Of a DNA stretch of 64,000 nt, positions 7,532 through 16,525 are shown in pieces. The DNA is from JAKANT01 sp035502095 (GTDB taxonomy: Bacteria > Pseudomonadota > Gammaproteobacteria > Burkholderiales > Burkholderiaceae_F). Under the pieces are notes generated by a model. The model saw only the letters and a program-made list of their open reading frames with translations, was not told where the DNA came from and ran no database searches. Numbering within the stretch: the stretch's first letter is position 1; every line of letters begins with the position of its first letter. The position numbers and the translations under genes are program-made. The stretch spans positions 394,766-458,765 of the forward strand of contig DATJUX010000043.1 of assembly GCA_035502095.1 (NCBI GenBank), written 5' to 3'.

Positions 7532-9241
7532 GTGACTCTTGCAGCAGGCGGCGAGCGCGGACTCGCAGCGCAGGCAACGCCATGGTGGAAGGACGCGGTC
7601 GTCTACCAGATCTACCCGCGCTCCTTCATGGATTCGAACGGCGACGGCATCGGCGATCTCGATGGCATCACATCGAAGCTCGACTACCTGAAGACGCTGG
7701 GGATCGACACGATCTGGCTCAGTCCGCATTTCGACAGTCCGAACGCCGACAACGGCTACGACATCCGCGACTATCGCAAGGTGATGGCCGAGTTCGGCAC
7801 GATGGCCGACTTCGACCGCATGCTCGCCGAAATGAAGCGGCGCGGGATCCGCCTCGTCATCGACCTGGTGGTCAATCACACCAGCGACGAGCACCGCTGG
7901 TTCGTCGAGAGCCGCCGTTCACGAGACAACCCGTACCGCGACTACTACATCTGGCGCGACGGCAAGGCCGATGGCGGACCGCCGAACAACTATCCGTCCT
8001 TCTTCGGCGGTTCGGCATGGGAGCGCGACGAGACGACCGGCCAGTACTACCTCCACTACTTCGCCACCAAGCAGCCCGATCTGAACTGGGAGCACCCCGA
8101 GGTCCGGCGCGACGTGTTCGAGCTGATGCGTTTCTGGCTCGACAAGGGCGTAGCGGGATTCCGCATGGACGTGATCCCGTTCATCTCGAAGCGCGACGGC
8201 TTGCCCGACCTGACGCCCCGACAACTCGCGCACCCGGAGTTCGTCTACGCCGACGGCCCGCGCACGCACGACTACCTGCAGGCGATGCACCGCGAGGTGC
8301 TCGCGCCCTACGCGGCGATGTCGGTCGGCGAAGCCTTCGGCGTCACGTTCGAGCAGGCGCCGCTTTTCACCGACGCACGGCGCGGCGAGCTGAGCATGAT
8401 CTTTCACTTCGACATCGTGCGCATCGACCGCGACAACTGGCGCAAGACGGCGTGGACGCTGCCCCAGCTCAAGGCCGTTTATGCCAGGATCGATTGCACG
8501 CCCGGCGAACACGGCTGGAACACGACCTTCCTGTGCAACCACGACAACCCCCGCGCCGTCTCCCACTTCGGCGACGACAGCCCGGCATGGCGTGCGCGAT
8601 CGGCCAAGGCGCTGGCCACACTCATGCTCACGCAGCGCGCGACGCCCTTTCTCTACCAGGGCGATGAACTCGGCCTGACCAACTACCCGTTCGAGCGCAT
8701 CGAGCAATACGACGACGTCGAGGTAAAGGGGCTGTGGCGCAGCCTGGTCGAGCCCGGCAAGGTGGCCGGCGACGAGCTGCTCGCGCATCTGCGCCAGACC
8801 AGCCGGGATCACGCGCGCACGCCGATGCAATGGAGTGCGGAGCGCAACGGCGGGTTCACGACCGCAACGCCGTGGCTGGCGGTCAATCCGAACCATGTCG
8901 AGCTCAACGCCGCGACCCAGGTCGACGACGAGGATTCGGTCTACCACCATCACCGCCGCTTGATCGCGCTGCGCCGGCGTACGGCGGCCTTGGTGCACGG
9001 CGCCTACCACGACATCGATCCGGATCACGCCAGGGTGTTCGCGTACACGCGCACCCTGGGTGACGAGCGCTATCTGGTGCTGATGAATTTCGGACGCGCG
9101 GCGCTCGACTACGCACTGCCTCAGGGCGTCGTGGTCGAAGTGGCTGTGCTCGACAACGGGGCAGGCCCTTGCGCAGGAGCCGGTGCGACCGGCGTGCGCC
9201 TCGCGCCGTGGCAGGCGACCATCTATCGATGCGGTGCGTAG
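7532..9241 (+). CDS. GH13 alpha-glucosidase (oligo-1,6-glucosidase type)
   Basis: This 569-residue cytoplasmic glycoside hydrolase of family 13 cleaves alpha-linked glucosides. The (beta/alpha)8 start is WWKDAVVYQIYPRSF. Region I is DLVVNHTS. The nucleophile is Asp213 in GFRMDVI, the acid/base is Glu267 in SVGEAFG, and the transition-state Asp338 lies in NHDNPR. QPDLNWE marks the region used to separate alpha-glucosidase types. The GTG at 7532 is chosen because GGAGG lies six bases upstream; an in-frame extension to 7445 overlaps the operator-like repeat and has no ribosome site. No signal peptide is present, so it would act on sugar brought in by an importer such as the one at 329-3417. Exact linkage preference is not resolved. 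Confidence 0.92.
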   Translation: MTLAAGGERGLAAQATPWWKDAVVYQIYPRSFMDSNGDGIGDLDGITSKLDYLKTLGIDTIWLSPHFDSPNADNGYDIRDYRKVMAEFGTMADFDRMLAEMKRRGIRLVIDLVVNHTSDEHRWFVESRRSRDNPYRDYYIWRDGKADGGPPNNYPSFFGGSAWERDETTGQYYLHYFATKQPDLNWEHPEVRRDVFELMRFWLDKGVAGFRMDVIPFISKRDGLPDLTPRQLAHPEFVYADGPRTHDYLQAMHREVLAPYAAMSVGEAFGVTFEQAPLFTDARRGELSMIFHFDIVRIDRDNWRKTAWTLPQLKAVYARIDCTPGEHGWNTTFLCNHDNPRAVSHFGDDSPAWRARSAKALATLMLTQRATPFLYQGDELGLTNYPFERIEQYDDVEVKGLWRSLVEPGKVAGDELLAHLRQTSRDHARTPMQWSAERNGGFTTATPWLAVNPNHVELNAATQVDDEDSVYHHHRRLIALRRRTAALVHGAYHDIDPDHARVFAYTRTLGDERYLVLMNFGRAALDYALPQGVVVEVAVLDNGAGPCAGAGATGVRLAPWQATIYRCGA

Positions 9242-9266
9242 TGCGGTCGTGCGACGGACGCGCAGA

Positions 9267-10580
9267 TCACGCCGCGTTGCGTGCCGCGCGGGTCAGCAGC
9301 GGCAGCACCAGCGCGCGTGCATCGACGCGCGCGTGGATGTGGGCGAGCGTGAGGAACGACCCGACCAGCTTGCGGTGCAGGAACAATGTCTCGGCGGGCG
9401 GCGTGCGCAAGAGCCCCTGGCGTATGGCGAGGTCGAAGCCGCGTGCCCGTGCGCGCGCGGGAAGGTCGGAACCGGCGAAGTCGTAGCGGCCGGTCTGCCG
9501 CAACGGTTCGCACACGAGCAGGATCATCTCGGACGTGGCATCGATCAGCTCGCGCGAATCGCCAGCACTCGCATACCCGATGGCGATGGCGTAGCGTGCG
9601 ACGGCGGCGCGGTCGCCGTCGATCACCGCGCGCGTGATGCAGGCGTAGTTGCGTATGAACGCGGCAGAGAACTGCAACGTCGCGCCGAAGTCGAGCAGCA
9701 CCACCTTCCCGGTCGCGGGCTGCCACAGGTAGTTCGCGAGGTTCGGGTCGGTCTGCATCAGGCCGAACTCGAACAGCTCGCGGAACACGAGGCGCTCCAG
9801 CAGGGCGCCGATGCCATCGCGCGTGCGCTGCGCGACGCCGTCGGCGACGAGAGCTTCCAGCGGCTGACCCTCCAGGTAATCCATCGCGAGGATGCGACCG
9901 GTGGTCAGGTCGCGATGCACGCGCGGAACGACCAGGCGCGGCTCGTCGGCCACCAGCTTTGCGTAGCGTTCGAGGGAAGCAGCCTCGGCGAGGTAGTCGG
10001 CTTCCCGCCGGAGTTCGCGCGCGGTTTCGGCCGCGATCGCCGAGACGTCGACGTCGTGCGGCAGCAGCTTGAGCACGTGCAGCAGGCTGGCGAAGTTGTC
10101 CACGTCGCTGTTGATCGAGCGCGCCACGCCCGGATACTGGATCTTGAGCGCGAGGCTGCGTCCGTCGGCCGCGCGCGCGCGATGCACCTGGCCGATCGAG
10201 GCCGCCGCGACCGGCTCGAAGTCGAACTCCTCGAACCGCGCCTGCCAGCCCTTGCCGTACTCACGGCCAAGCACGCGGCGCAATTGCTCGACCGGCATCG
10301 GCGCGGCCTGCGCGCGCAGGATGGCAAGTGCCTGCGCGAACTCGGGCGGCAGCAGGTCCGTTCCCTGCAGCGACAGCATCTGCCCGAGCTTCATAGCACC
10401 GCCGCGCAGGCGCGCCAGCCGCGCCGCGAGGCGGCGCGCGTTGGCCGCCGAAAGGAGCGCGCTGGTGCTTTCGTCCTGGCCGGATGTCAAGCGGCGCACG
10501 CCCTCGGCCATGCCGCCGATCGCGAGTTCGGCCACGCCGAGCGCCAGGCTGGCGAGACGGCCGACGCGCGTCTGCGGCAC
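9267..10580 (-). CDS. ABC1/UbiB-family atypical kinase
   Basis: This 437-residue protein belongs to the ABC1 (ADCK/UbiB) protein-kinase-like family. The signature KxGQ motif is KLGQ in GGAMKLGQMLS. The alanine-rich nucleotide loop is AAAS in VAAASIGQVHRA. Metal and catalytic positions are TDPNLANY and LLDFGA. Such proteins have ATPase activity and support quinone or isoprenoid-lipid metabolism. UbiB itself has C-terminal membrane helices, which are not evident here, so this is an ADCK3/AarF-like paralog and not clearly the ubiquinone-pathway UbiB. The GTG start has no strong ribosome site and may be misplaced by a few codons. It lies downstream of aroQ on the same strand and runs convergently to the alpha-glucosidase gene. 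Confidence 0.88.
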   Translation of the reverse strand: MPQTRVGRLASLALGVAELAIGGMAEGVRRLTSGQDESTSALLSAANARRLAARLARLRGGAMKLGQMLSLQGTDLLPPEFAQALAILRAQAAPMPVEQLRRVLGREYGKGWQARFEEFDFEPVAAASIGQVHRARAADGRSLALKIQYPGVARSINSDVDNFASLLHVLKLLPHDVDVSAIAAETARELRREADYLAEAASLERYAKLVADEPRLVVPRVHRDLTTGRILAMDYLEGQPLEALVADGVAQRTRDGIGALLERLVFRELFEFGLMQTDPNLANYLWQPATGKVVLLDFGATLQFSAAFIRNYACITRAVIDGDRAAVARYAIAIGYASAGDSRELIDATSEMILLVCEPLRQTGRYDFAGSDLPARARARGFDLAIRQGLLRTPPAETLFLHRKLVGSFLTLAHIHARVDARALVLPLLTRAARNAA

Positions 10581-10661
10581 GCGGGCGGGTGGCGCGGCTT
10601 GCGCCCGGGTCGGGCGCTTGGCGGGCGGTTCAGCCGTAGCTCGGGCTTCCGTTCGTGCGCT

Positions 10662-11105
10662 TCACTTCTTCCCCTCGCGCAGCGTCTCGACCAACGCGCG
10701 CAACCCGGCGGTATAGGACCGCCATCCCAGGCCCTGGATGGTGGCTTTCGCCGCCGACGCGATGATCGAGTGGTCCCGCCACGGTTCGCGCGCCGCGATG
10801 TTGGACATGTGGATCTCGAGTACCGGGAACGGCATCGCCTTGATGGCGTCGTGCAACGACACGCTGTGCTGTGTCAGGCCGGCGGGATTGAGCAGCGCGC
10901 CGTCGACACCGTCGATGCACTCGTGCAGTTTGTCGATCAGCGCGCCTTCGTGGTTCGACTGGAACGTCTCCAGCTCGACATCCAGCTCGCGCGCGAGCGC
11001 GGCAAGCTTCGCGTTGATCTCTGTCAGCGTCGTGGTGCCGTAGATGTGCGGCTCGCGCCGGCCGAAGAGGTTGAGGTTCGGTCCGTGCAGGACAAGGATC
11101 TTCAT
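10662..11105 (-). CDS. aroQ: type II 3-dehydroquinate dehydratase
   Basis: This 147-residue protein is a type II dehydroquinase, which dehydrates 3-dehydroquinate to 3-dehydroshikimate in the shikimate pathway. It starts with the family hallmark LVLHGPNLNLFGRREPHIYG, which holds the flexible active-site Arg and the Tyr nucleophile. FQSNHEGALIDK, LLNPAGLTQHSVSLHDA and EIHMSNIAAREPWR follow as expected. The length is normal for this dodecameric enzyme. The ATG at 11105 is chosen because upstream in-frame sequence lacks conservation. In many betaproteobacteria aroQ precedes accBC; here it is followed by an ABC1 kinase, so the gene has been relocated or the neighbourhood rearranged. Confidence 0.96.
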   Translation of the reverse strand: MKILVLHGPNLNLFGRREPHIYGTTTLTEINAKLAALARELDVELETFQSNHEGALIDKLHECIDGVDGALLNPAGLTQHSVSLHDAIKAMPFPVLEIHMSNIAAREPWRDHSIIASAAKATIQGLGWRSYTAGLRALVETLREGKK

Positions 11106-11257
11106 CGTCACGTTCGTCGCTGCTTGCGCGCGTCCACAAACAAGGGTCGTCGGCGCCGGATCGTAGCCCGATTGCGGCCGCTCCCAGACTGCCGACGCCC
11201 CCGACTCGTCACGAACGAAGATATCCGGTCCGATGCGCCCAGGAGGCATGCCCATGA

Positions 11258-11476
11258 GCGGCGCTACGCGCCGCGACCCTGCAGCTGGGCAGAGTAGCCC
11301 TCGATGCCGATTCCACCGAGAGAGGCGAGCATGGCGAGGCCGCCGGCACGACGTTCGACCCTGGGCGCCACTATGCCGGCGTGGCGTTGCTGCAGGGTGC
11401 GACCCAGCTCGACGCCGACACCTCGACCGCGGACACCGCGTGCCCGCCCTGGGTTCCCTGGGCACTGCGCTGGTAG
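11258..11476 (+). pseudogene. coding-like fragment of unknown origin
   Basis: The 416-bp gap between aroQ and the RidA gene holds a 72-codon open frame with no good start codon. Its translation looks protein-like (TTFDPGRHYAGVALLQGAT, ending CPPWVPWALRW). It may be the C-terminal end of a lost gene. I do not recognise the family. A second, antisense frame covers the same bases, so codon bias alone could explain the open frame. Confidence 0.3.
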
Positions 11477-11521
11477 CGAATCAGGCGGCGCGGCGCCCAA
11501 GGACCGGCCGCCAAGCGCGGA

Positions 11522-11908
11522 CTACTTTGCCCTCACGTAAGCCACGGCATCGACGACGACCAGGTTGCTGCCGAGCAGCTGCGCGCCGACGGTCGTGCGC
11601 GCGGGGCGCGGTTCCGCGAAATAGCTCGAGTAGACCCGGTTGTAGCGCTCGAAATGCGACATGTCGCTCAGGTGCGCGGTGACCTTGACGACGTCCGCCA
11701 TGCTCGCGCCGCCCGCTTCGAGAACTGCCCTGAGGTTCCCGAGCGCGCGTGCGGTCTGTTCCTCGATCGTGGTGCCGCAGACCTCGCCGCTGCTCGGATC
11801 GAAGGGCCCCTGTCCGGAGACGAAGATGAAATCGCCGGCGCGCAGGCCCTGCGAATAGGCCCCGATCGGCCGGGGTCCGGCTGCCGTCTCTATCTTGCGC
11901 TTTGGCAT
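11522..11908 (-). CDS. RidA/YjgF/UK114 family protein
   Basis: This 128-residue protein is a member of the RidA family, which hydrolyses reactive enamine/imine intermediates from PLP enzymes. Family markers are PIGAYSQGLRAGDFIFVSGQ near the N-terminus, an ALGNLRAVLEAGG helix, and PARTTVGA with the conserved Arg that binds the substrate carboxylate. AGGAGG sits just before the ATG at 11908, which fixes the start. The length is typical. It is a stand-alone gene transcribed away from tctBA. Archetypal RidA and the several Rid subfamilies cannot be separated with certainty by eye. Confidence 0.9.
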   Translation of the reverse strand: MPKRKIETAAGPRPIGAYSQGLRAGDFIFVSGQGPFDPSSGEVCGTTIEEQTARALGNLRAVLEAGGASMADVVKVTAHLSDMSHFERYNRVYSSYFAEPRPARTTVGAQLLGSNLVVVDAVAYVRAK

Positions 11909-12202
11909 GGCTCCTCCTGCCGCAGAAGCTCGATGAGCGGAAGCGGGCAAGCGTACCCCTGGCGCGTCGCTGGTGCGACGCGAGGCTTGCCAGCGGCGGC
12001 CGTGGGCCCCCAGCGCTAGTCGCGGCGAGGCCATCCGTCGGCCTATGTGCAACGCGACAACGCATCCGGAGCGGGCCCAGCCTTGATTACAGTAAGCTGA
12101 CTCGACCTCCCGCCTCAGGCATTCACCGGCCGCTCCGGGCGTCCCCGGGTTGGGCGAGGTCGAACCAGCCGATGCGAGGAAACCGGTGCACGACGGAGCG
12201 GT

Positions 12203-12625
12203 ATGAAGAATGAACTGCTGATCCGAGGGATCGTCCTCATCGCGATTTCGCTCTGCTTCGGCATTCCGGCGACGTCCTATCAAGTCGGCACGTTCTCGCG
12301 TGCCGGTCCCGGCCTCTTTCCGCTGCTGGTGAGCTGCATCGTCGGCCTGATCGGCCTGGTCATGCTGGTACGCGCCTGGTTCGAAAAATCCGCGGCGATG
12401 ACGTTCAACTTCAAGAACATCCTCATCGTGCTGGCGAGCCTGGTCGGATTCGTCCTGATCGCCGAATACGTCAAGGTGATCGTCGCGATCGTGTATGTCG
12501 TGTTCGTCTCGACCCTGGCCGGCACCGACTACTCGGTCATGCGCAACCTGAAGATCTGTGCGGTGCTCATCGCCATCGCTTACGCGTTCCACGCCTTCCT
12601 CGGCCTGCAGCTGACGCTCTTCTGA
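12203..12625 (+). CDS. tctB: tripartite tricarboxylate transporter small permease TctB
   Basis: This 140-residue membrane protein has four predicted helices (about residues 8-25, 38-60, 72-100 and 115-135) and the TctB-type segment SRAGPGLFPLLVSCIVGLIG. It is the small membrane subunit of a TTT carboxylate importer. Its stop overlaps the tctA start by one base (TGATG), so the two are coupled. The upstream 294-bp gap to the RidA gene presumably holds the promoter; no clear operator was seen. No TctC binding protein lies next to it, which is common because betaproteobacteria carry many scattered TctC paralogs. Confidence 0.9.
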   Translation: MKNELLIRGIVLIAISLCFGIPATSYQVGTFSRAGPGLFPLLVSCIVGLIGLVMLVRAWFEKSAAMTFNFKNILIVLASLVGFVLIAEYVKVIVAIVYVVFVSTLAGTDYSVMRNLKICAVLIAIAYAFHAFLGLQLTLF

Positions 12626-14130
12626 TGGAGGTCCTGCACAACCTCGCGTTCGGGTTCGGGCACGCGCTGACGCTGCAGAACCTGATGTATTGCGCCATCG
12701 GGTGCGTGGTCGGCACGCTGGTGGGACTGCTGCCGGGACTGGGGCCCCTGTCGACGATCAGCTTGCTGCTGCCGCTCACCTATTCGATTCCGACCGGCGG
12801 GGCGCTGATCATGCTGGCCGGCATCTACTACGGCGCCCAGTACGGCGACAGCGTGAGCGCCATCACCATGCGCATCCCGCACGCCAGCAGCATCGTCGCC
12901 TGCATCGACGGGTACCAGATGACGCTCAAGGGCCGGACCGGGCTCGCCCTGTTCTCAGCGGGCGTCTCGAGCTTCATCGGCGGCACGGTCGCGATCGTGG
13001 TGCTGTCGACGCTCGCGCCGACGCTCGGCGAGATCGCGTTCCTGTTCGGGCCGGCGGACTACTGCGCGCTGATGGTGCTCGGCTTCTTCTGCGTCGCCTT
13101 CGTCACGACCGGCGGACACATGCTCAACGGCCTCGCGATGGCCCTGATCGGCGTGCTGCTCGGATCGATCGGCACGGACGTCAACAGCGGCGTGCAGCGT
13201 TTCACGCTCGACCAGCCGTTCCTGGCGGATGGTGTCGGGCTGATCAGCGTCGCGCTCGGCTGCTTCGGCATCGCCGAGATCGTGAAGAACCTGGACAGCC
13301 GCAGCAAGTTCACGCCGTTCACCGGTTCGATCCGCCTCATGCCCTCGTGGCCGGAGTTCAAGCGCATCATTCCCAGCGCCTTGCGCGGCAGCGCCGTCGG
13401 GTCGTTCCTCGGGCTGCTGCCGGGCGGCGGCCCGACGATCGCACAGTTCGGCGCCTATGCGCTTGAGAAGCGCTTCAGCAAGCACCGCGAAGAAATCGGC
13501 CAGGGCGCGATCGAAGGCGTCGCGGGACAGGCGGCCGCCGACGAGGCCGCCGCGCGTACCAGCTTCATCCCGTTGATGAGCATCGGCATCCCGGAGAACG
13601 CCGTGATGGCGCTGATGCTCGCCGCCTTCATCGTCAAGGGCATCCAACCCGGGCCCAACATGATCGGCCAGCACCCGGACCTGTTCTGGGGCCTGGTGGC
13701 GAGCATGTGGATCGGCAACTGCTTCCTCCTGATCCTCAACGTGCCGATGGTTCGCTACCTGCTGTCGGTGTTCAAGATCCCGTACTCGGCGTTGTACCCG
13801 GCGATCCTCTTCTTCTGCTGCATCGGGACGTTCAGCGTCAACAACAACCTGGAAGACATCTACATCACCGCTGCGTTCGGCCTGCTCGGATACATCTTCC
13901 TTCGGCTCGAACTCGAGCCCGCGCCGCTGATCCTCGGTTTCATCCTCGGCCCGATGCTCGAGGAGAACTTCCGGCGTGCGCTGCTGCTGAGCCGGGGCAA
14001 CTTCGCGACCTTCGTCACCCGACCGATCAGCGCCACCCTCGTGGCCGTGATGGCCACGTTCCTGCTGTGGCAGGTGATCGCGTACGTGCGGCAGACGAGG
14101 GCGGCGCGCGATGTGAGCGCGGCCGCGTGA
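12625..14130 (+). CDS. tctA: tripartite tricarboxylate transporter large permease TctA
   Basis: This 501-residue protein is the large membrane subunit of a TTT family secondary importer. It has about a dozen membrane segments and the two family signatures: an N-terminal GLLPGLGPLSTISLLLPLT and an internal repeat GLLPGGGPTIAQFG. The segment YYGAQYGDSVSAI lies in the conserved TctA core. It should transport a carboxylate, such as a citrate-like acid, with proton or sodium coupling, once supplied by a periplasmic TctC. The length is normal. It is followed by small VOC and SRPBCC genes on the opposite strand, so it ends the tct operon. Confidence 0.94.
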   Translation: MEVLHNLAFGFGHALTLQNLMYCAIGCVVGTLVGLLPGLGPLSTISLLLPLTYSIPTGGALIMLAGIYYGAQYGDSVSAITMRIPHASSIVACIDGYQMTLKGRTGLALFSAGVSSFIGGTVAIVVLSTLAPTLGEIAFLFGPADYCALMVLGFFCVAFVTTGGHMLNGLAMALIGVLLGSIGTDVNSGVQRFTLDQPFLADGVGLISVALGCFGIAEIVKNLDSRSKFTPFTGSIRLMPSWPEFKRIIPSALRGSAVGSFLGLLPGGGPTIAQFGAYALEKRFSKHREEIGQGAIEGVAGQAAADEAAARTSFIPLMSIGIPENAVMALMLAAFIVKGIQPGPNMIGQHPDLFWGLVASMWIGNCFLLILNVPMVRYLLSVFKIPYSALYPAILFFCCIGTFSVNNNLEDIYITAAFGLLGYIFLRLELEPAPLILGFILGPMLEENFRRALLLSRGNFATFVTRPISATLVAVMATFLLWQVIAYVRQTRAARDVSAAA

Positions 14131-14154
14131 CGTGCGGCCCAGGCGAAGCCGGGC

Positions 14155-14577
14155 TCAATCGACGATTTCGAACGCCGGGTTCCAGACGATCTCCCACAGG
14201 TGACCGTCGGGATCCTGGAAGTACCCGCCGTAACCGCCCCAGAACGTCACCCGCGCGGGCTTGACGATTCGTGCCCCGGCGCGCTCGGCCTGGGCCAGGA
14301 CGGCGTCCACTTCTTCCCGCGTGTGCACGTTGTGACCGAGCGACGCGGTGAGCGCGCCGCCCGGGTGGGGTGGAACGCCCGTGTCGTGCAAAAGGCTCGT
14401 GCGCGGCCAGAGTGCCAGCTTCAGGCCGGGCCGCAGGTCGAAGAAGACGACCGCGCCGTGCTCGAACTCCTTGCCAACGATTCCCGTGGTCGCGAAGCCC
14501 AAGCCGTCGCGATAGAACGCGAGCGAACGTTCCAGGTCGTCGACGGCGAGTGTGAGGATCGAGAGGCGCGGTTTCAT
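14155..14577 (-). CDS. VOC (glyoxalase/bleomycin resistance fold) protein
   Basis: This 140-residue protein has a vicinal-oxygen-chelate fold with two beta-alpha-beta-beta-beta modules. The first begins LSILTLAVDDLERSLAFYRDGLGF, quoted only in part here as typical. The second ends GGYFQDPDGHLWEIVWNPAF with the usual metal-binding Glu. Predicted ligands are incomplete by eye, so enzymatic class (dioxygenase, glyoxalase or antibiotic-binding) is unknown. It sits 15 bp downstream of the SRPBCC gene on the same strand. VOC and SRPBCC genes often pair in small operons, sometimes with an ArsR regulator, which is absent here. Confidence 0.88.
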   Translation of the reverse strand: MKPRLSILTLAVDDLERSLAFYRDGLGFATTGIVGKEFEHGAVVFFDLRPGLKLALWPRTSLLHDTGVPPHPGGALTASLGHNVHTREEVDAVLAQAERAGARIVKPARVTFWGGYGGYFQDPDGHLWEIVWNPAFEIVD

Positions 14578-14592
14578 CGCTTGTCCGCGGCT

Positions 14593-15042
14593 CTAGTCCG
14601 GGATCTCCGCCTCGACCAGTTTCGCCAGCAGGGCGAGCGACTCCTGCCAGCCGAGATAACACGCCTCGGGCGGGATCACCCCGGGAACGCCTTCCTGCAC
14701 GACGTTCAACTCCGTGCCCACCAGGACCTTCCTCAACGTGATCGAGGTGTGCATTTCCCCCGGCAGATTGGGGTCGTCGAACTTGTCGGAGTAGCGGATG
14801 CGCTCGTGGGGCGTCAGTTCGACGTACGTGCCGCCGAACGAGTGGCTCTTCCCGCTCGTGAAATTGGTGAACGACATCTTGTAGGTGCCACCAACACGGG
14901 CATCCAGGTGATGTACCTTGCCCGTGAAGCCGTTGGGCGGAAGCCATTTGCCCATCGCATCGGGGTCGAGGAACGCGCGATACACGCGCTCCGGCGGAGC
15001 GCGCAGCACACGATGCAGGCGGATGGTGCTGGTGGTCGACAC
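14593..15042 (-). CDS. SRPBCC/AHSA1-family protein
   Basis: This 149-residue START-like protein is of the AHSA1 (activator of Hsp90 ATPase-like) group. It shows the beginning RVLRAPPERVYRAFLDPDAM, the WLPPNGFTG block, GGTYKMSFTNF, and the C-terminal helix ESLALLAKLVEAEIPD. The fold makes a hydrophobic cavity for a small ligand; the ligand is unknown. GTG at 15042 is chosen because GGAG lies upstream at good spacing; an in-frame ATG at 15081 would add thirteen unconserved residues. It is the first gene of a two-gene unit with the VOC protein. Confidence 0.85.
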   Translation of the reverse strand: MSTTSTIRLHRVLRAPPERVYRAFLDPDAMGKWLPPNGFTGKVHHLDARVGGTYKMSFTNFTSGKSHSFGGTYVELTPHERIRYSDKFDDPNLPGEMHTSITLRKVLVGTELNVVQEGVPGVIPPEACYLGWQESLALLAKLVEAEIPD

Positions 15043-15147
15043 GGCAGCTCTCCTTTCGGGTTGAGGGATGTGCCTACGCAAGTCGAACCAGGCGAGGAGA
15101 TTTCGACGCCCCGGCGCGCTGTTGCAACTTGTGCCACCCCATCGGCT

Positions 15148-16152
15148 TCAATTGCTGACGACGATCGGTATCGGAACCAGCCATGCCTCGTTGTCAGACG
15201 TATCCCTCACTCGAATCGCGAGCGAGTGAGAGCCGTTCACCAAGCGGGTCGAGTCGAGTGAGTACGACCAGCCGCAGTTCACGGGCGCAAGATCCGGGTA
15301 GGCAGCTGCAACGTCGGGGCGCGCGCCGCCGAGGCTCGCGGTTCCGCTCAGAACACCGTCGACGTAGACGTTGACCGTCTCGACGGCGAGGTTGTCGAAT
15401 GCCCACCCGGCAACAGAAACATTTGTCCCGGCGACCACTGAGTTCGCCGTTGGCGTATCGACGGTGGCAATCGAGGTGGCGAAATCCGTGGGCGGCAGCG
15501 ACGCGTGAAGTGCATAAATCGCTGCCCGCGCGGCTCGAACGTCGCCGGGAGCAAGGTAGACGTCGCTCTCGATGACGGCACCGGGCGCGACGGTGAGCCA
15601 CGCCATCGGTCTCATGTACACCGTTGCGTCCCCGAGCGGTCCGGCGCCACCGGCGCCCGGATACGACGTTGCCGTGACGCCTGGGTACTGCCCTGGAGCG
15701 AAGACGCTCAGTCCCTGTCCATTGGAGTCAACCCGCGCGGCCCATTGTTCCGGCGCGTACACCTGGACGGAATCGGGCACGCCGCCGTTGACCGGCGCAA
15801 GCGTCTCGGTGAGTGGAGCATTGTTCCAGGGATCGCTTCCCGTGTAGTAAGCGAGAGTTGTGTAAGCGGAGTTGACGTATACGGCCGGCAGCTCTTGGGT
15901 CGCGTTGAAGTGCGCGTCGACCCCGTTGTGCGTTAGTTTGAAGTGGACTTTGAGCGCCAGCGGGGCCGCGGCTTCCACGGTGACGGTCTGCTCGAAGAGC
16001 ATGTCGGAGGCAACGGGCGCATTTGGGCCGCCGCCGAAAGTGTCCGGATACCAATGCAGCGGGATGGCGCGCGCATACAGCGACGTCGAAGTCACCAACT
16101 GGCTGAGCACCGGGCTCCCGTGATCGTAATAGTCGCCGGCCAGGACGGGATT
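15148..16152 (-). pseudogene. 5'-truncated secreted-type protein with C-terminal Ig-like domain
   Basis: The frame is open from just after a TGA at 16153-16155 to 15148. The first codons after the stop already look coding (AGDYYDHGSPVLSQL), although the first standard start codon is GTG at 16110. So the N-terminal part, which would hold a signal peptide, seems lost. Residues 1 to about 215 are beta-rich and unrecognised. The last 100 residues form a bacterial Ig-like module (VAGWAFDNLAVETVNVYVDG, then WSYSLDSTRLVNGSHSLAIR) seen in secreted, carbohydrate-related proteins. Base composition seems a little less GC-rich than its neighbours. A functional short form from GTG 16110 cannot be excluded. 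Confidence 0.6.
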
Positions 16153-16284
16153 TCAGCCAAAGTCGGTCGTGCCCAGGCGACTGGCGTCCGGCGAATTGGC
16201 TGAGACGCTCCCATGCCCATCAAGTACGCTCACATAGGCACCAATTCTCTGCGCGACGCCTTTGTTGAGCAAGGAACCTCCGCC

Positions 16285-16503
16285 ATGCGGGCCAGTGCCG
16301 TGTTCGCGTTCCTTCATTTCGTCGCGGTGTTCGGGATCGCCGCGACCGGGTTCGTGGAGTGGCAGACCATGCGCCCGCAGCCGACCTATGCGGAAGCGCG
16401 GCGCATCCGGGTCTGCGACCGTTGGTATGGCATTTTCGAACTGCTCTTGCTGCTCGGCATGGCGTTCTGCGCAAGCCTCATGGCCCGCGGCTTCGGTGTC
16501 TGA
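16285..16503 (+). pseudogene. C-terminally truncated DUF2214-like membrane protein
   Basis: The 72-residue product from ATG 16285 has an AAGGA ribosome site and matches the first half of the DUF2214 membrane family. It shows ASAVFAFLHFVAVFGIAATG as helix 1, then EARRIRVCDRWYGIFELLLL leading into helix 2. DUF2214 proteins usually have about 150 residues and four helices. Here the frame stops after helix 2 and downstream sequence runs straight into the convergent anti-sigma gene. An in-frame ATG at 16213 would add 24 unconserved residues. A truncated, probably non-functional gene is the simplest reading. Confidence 0.5.
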
Positions 16504-16525
16504 GCGCGCGCAGGCCGCGGGCCGA

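Noticed and set aside
9183..11297. A 704-codon plus-strand frame across the ABC1 kinase and aroQ
   Set aside because: It is antisense to two recognised genes and lacks any domain signature.
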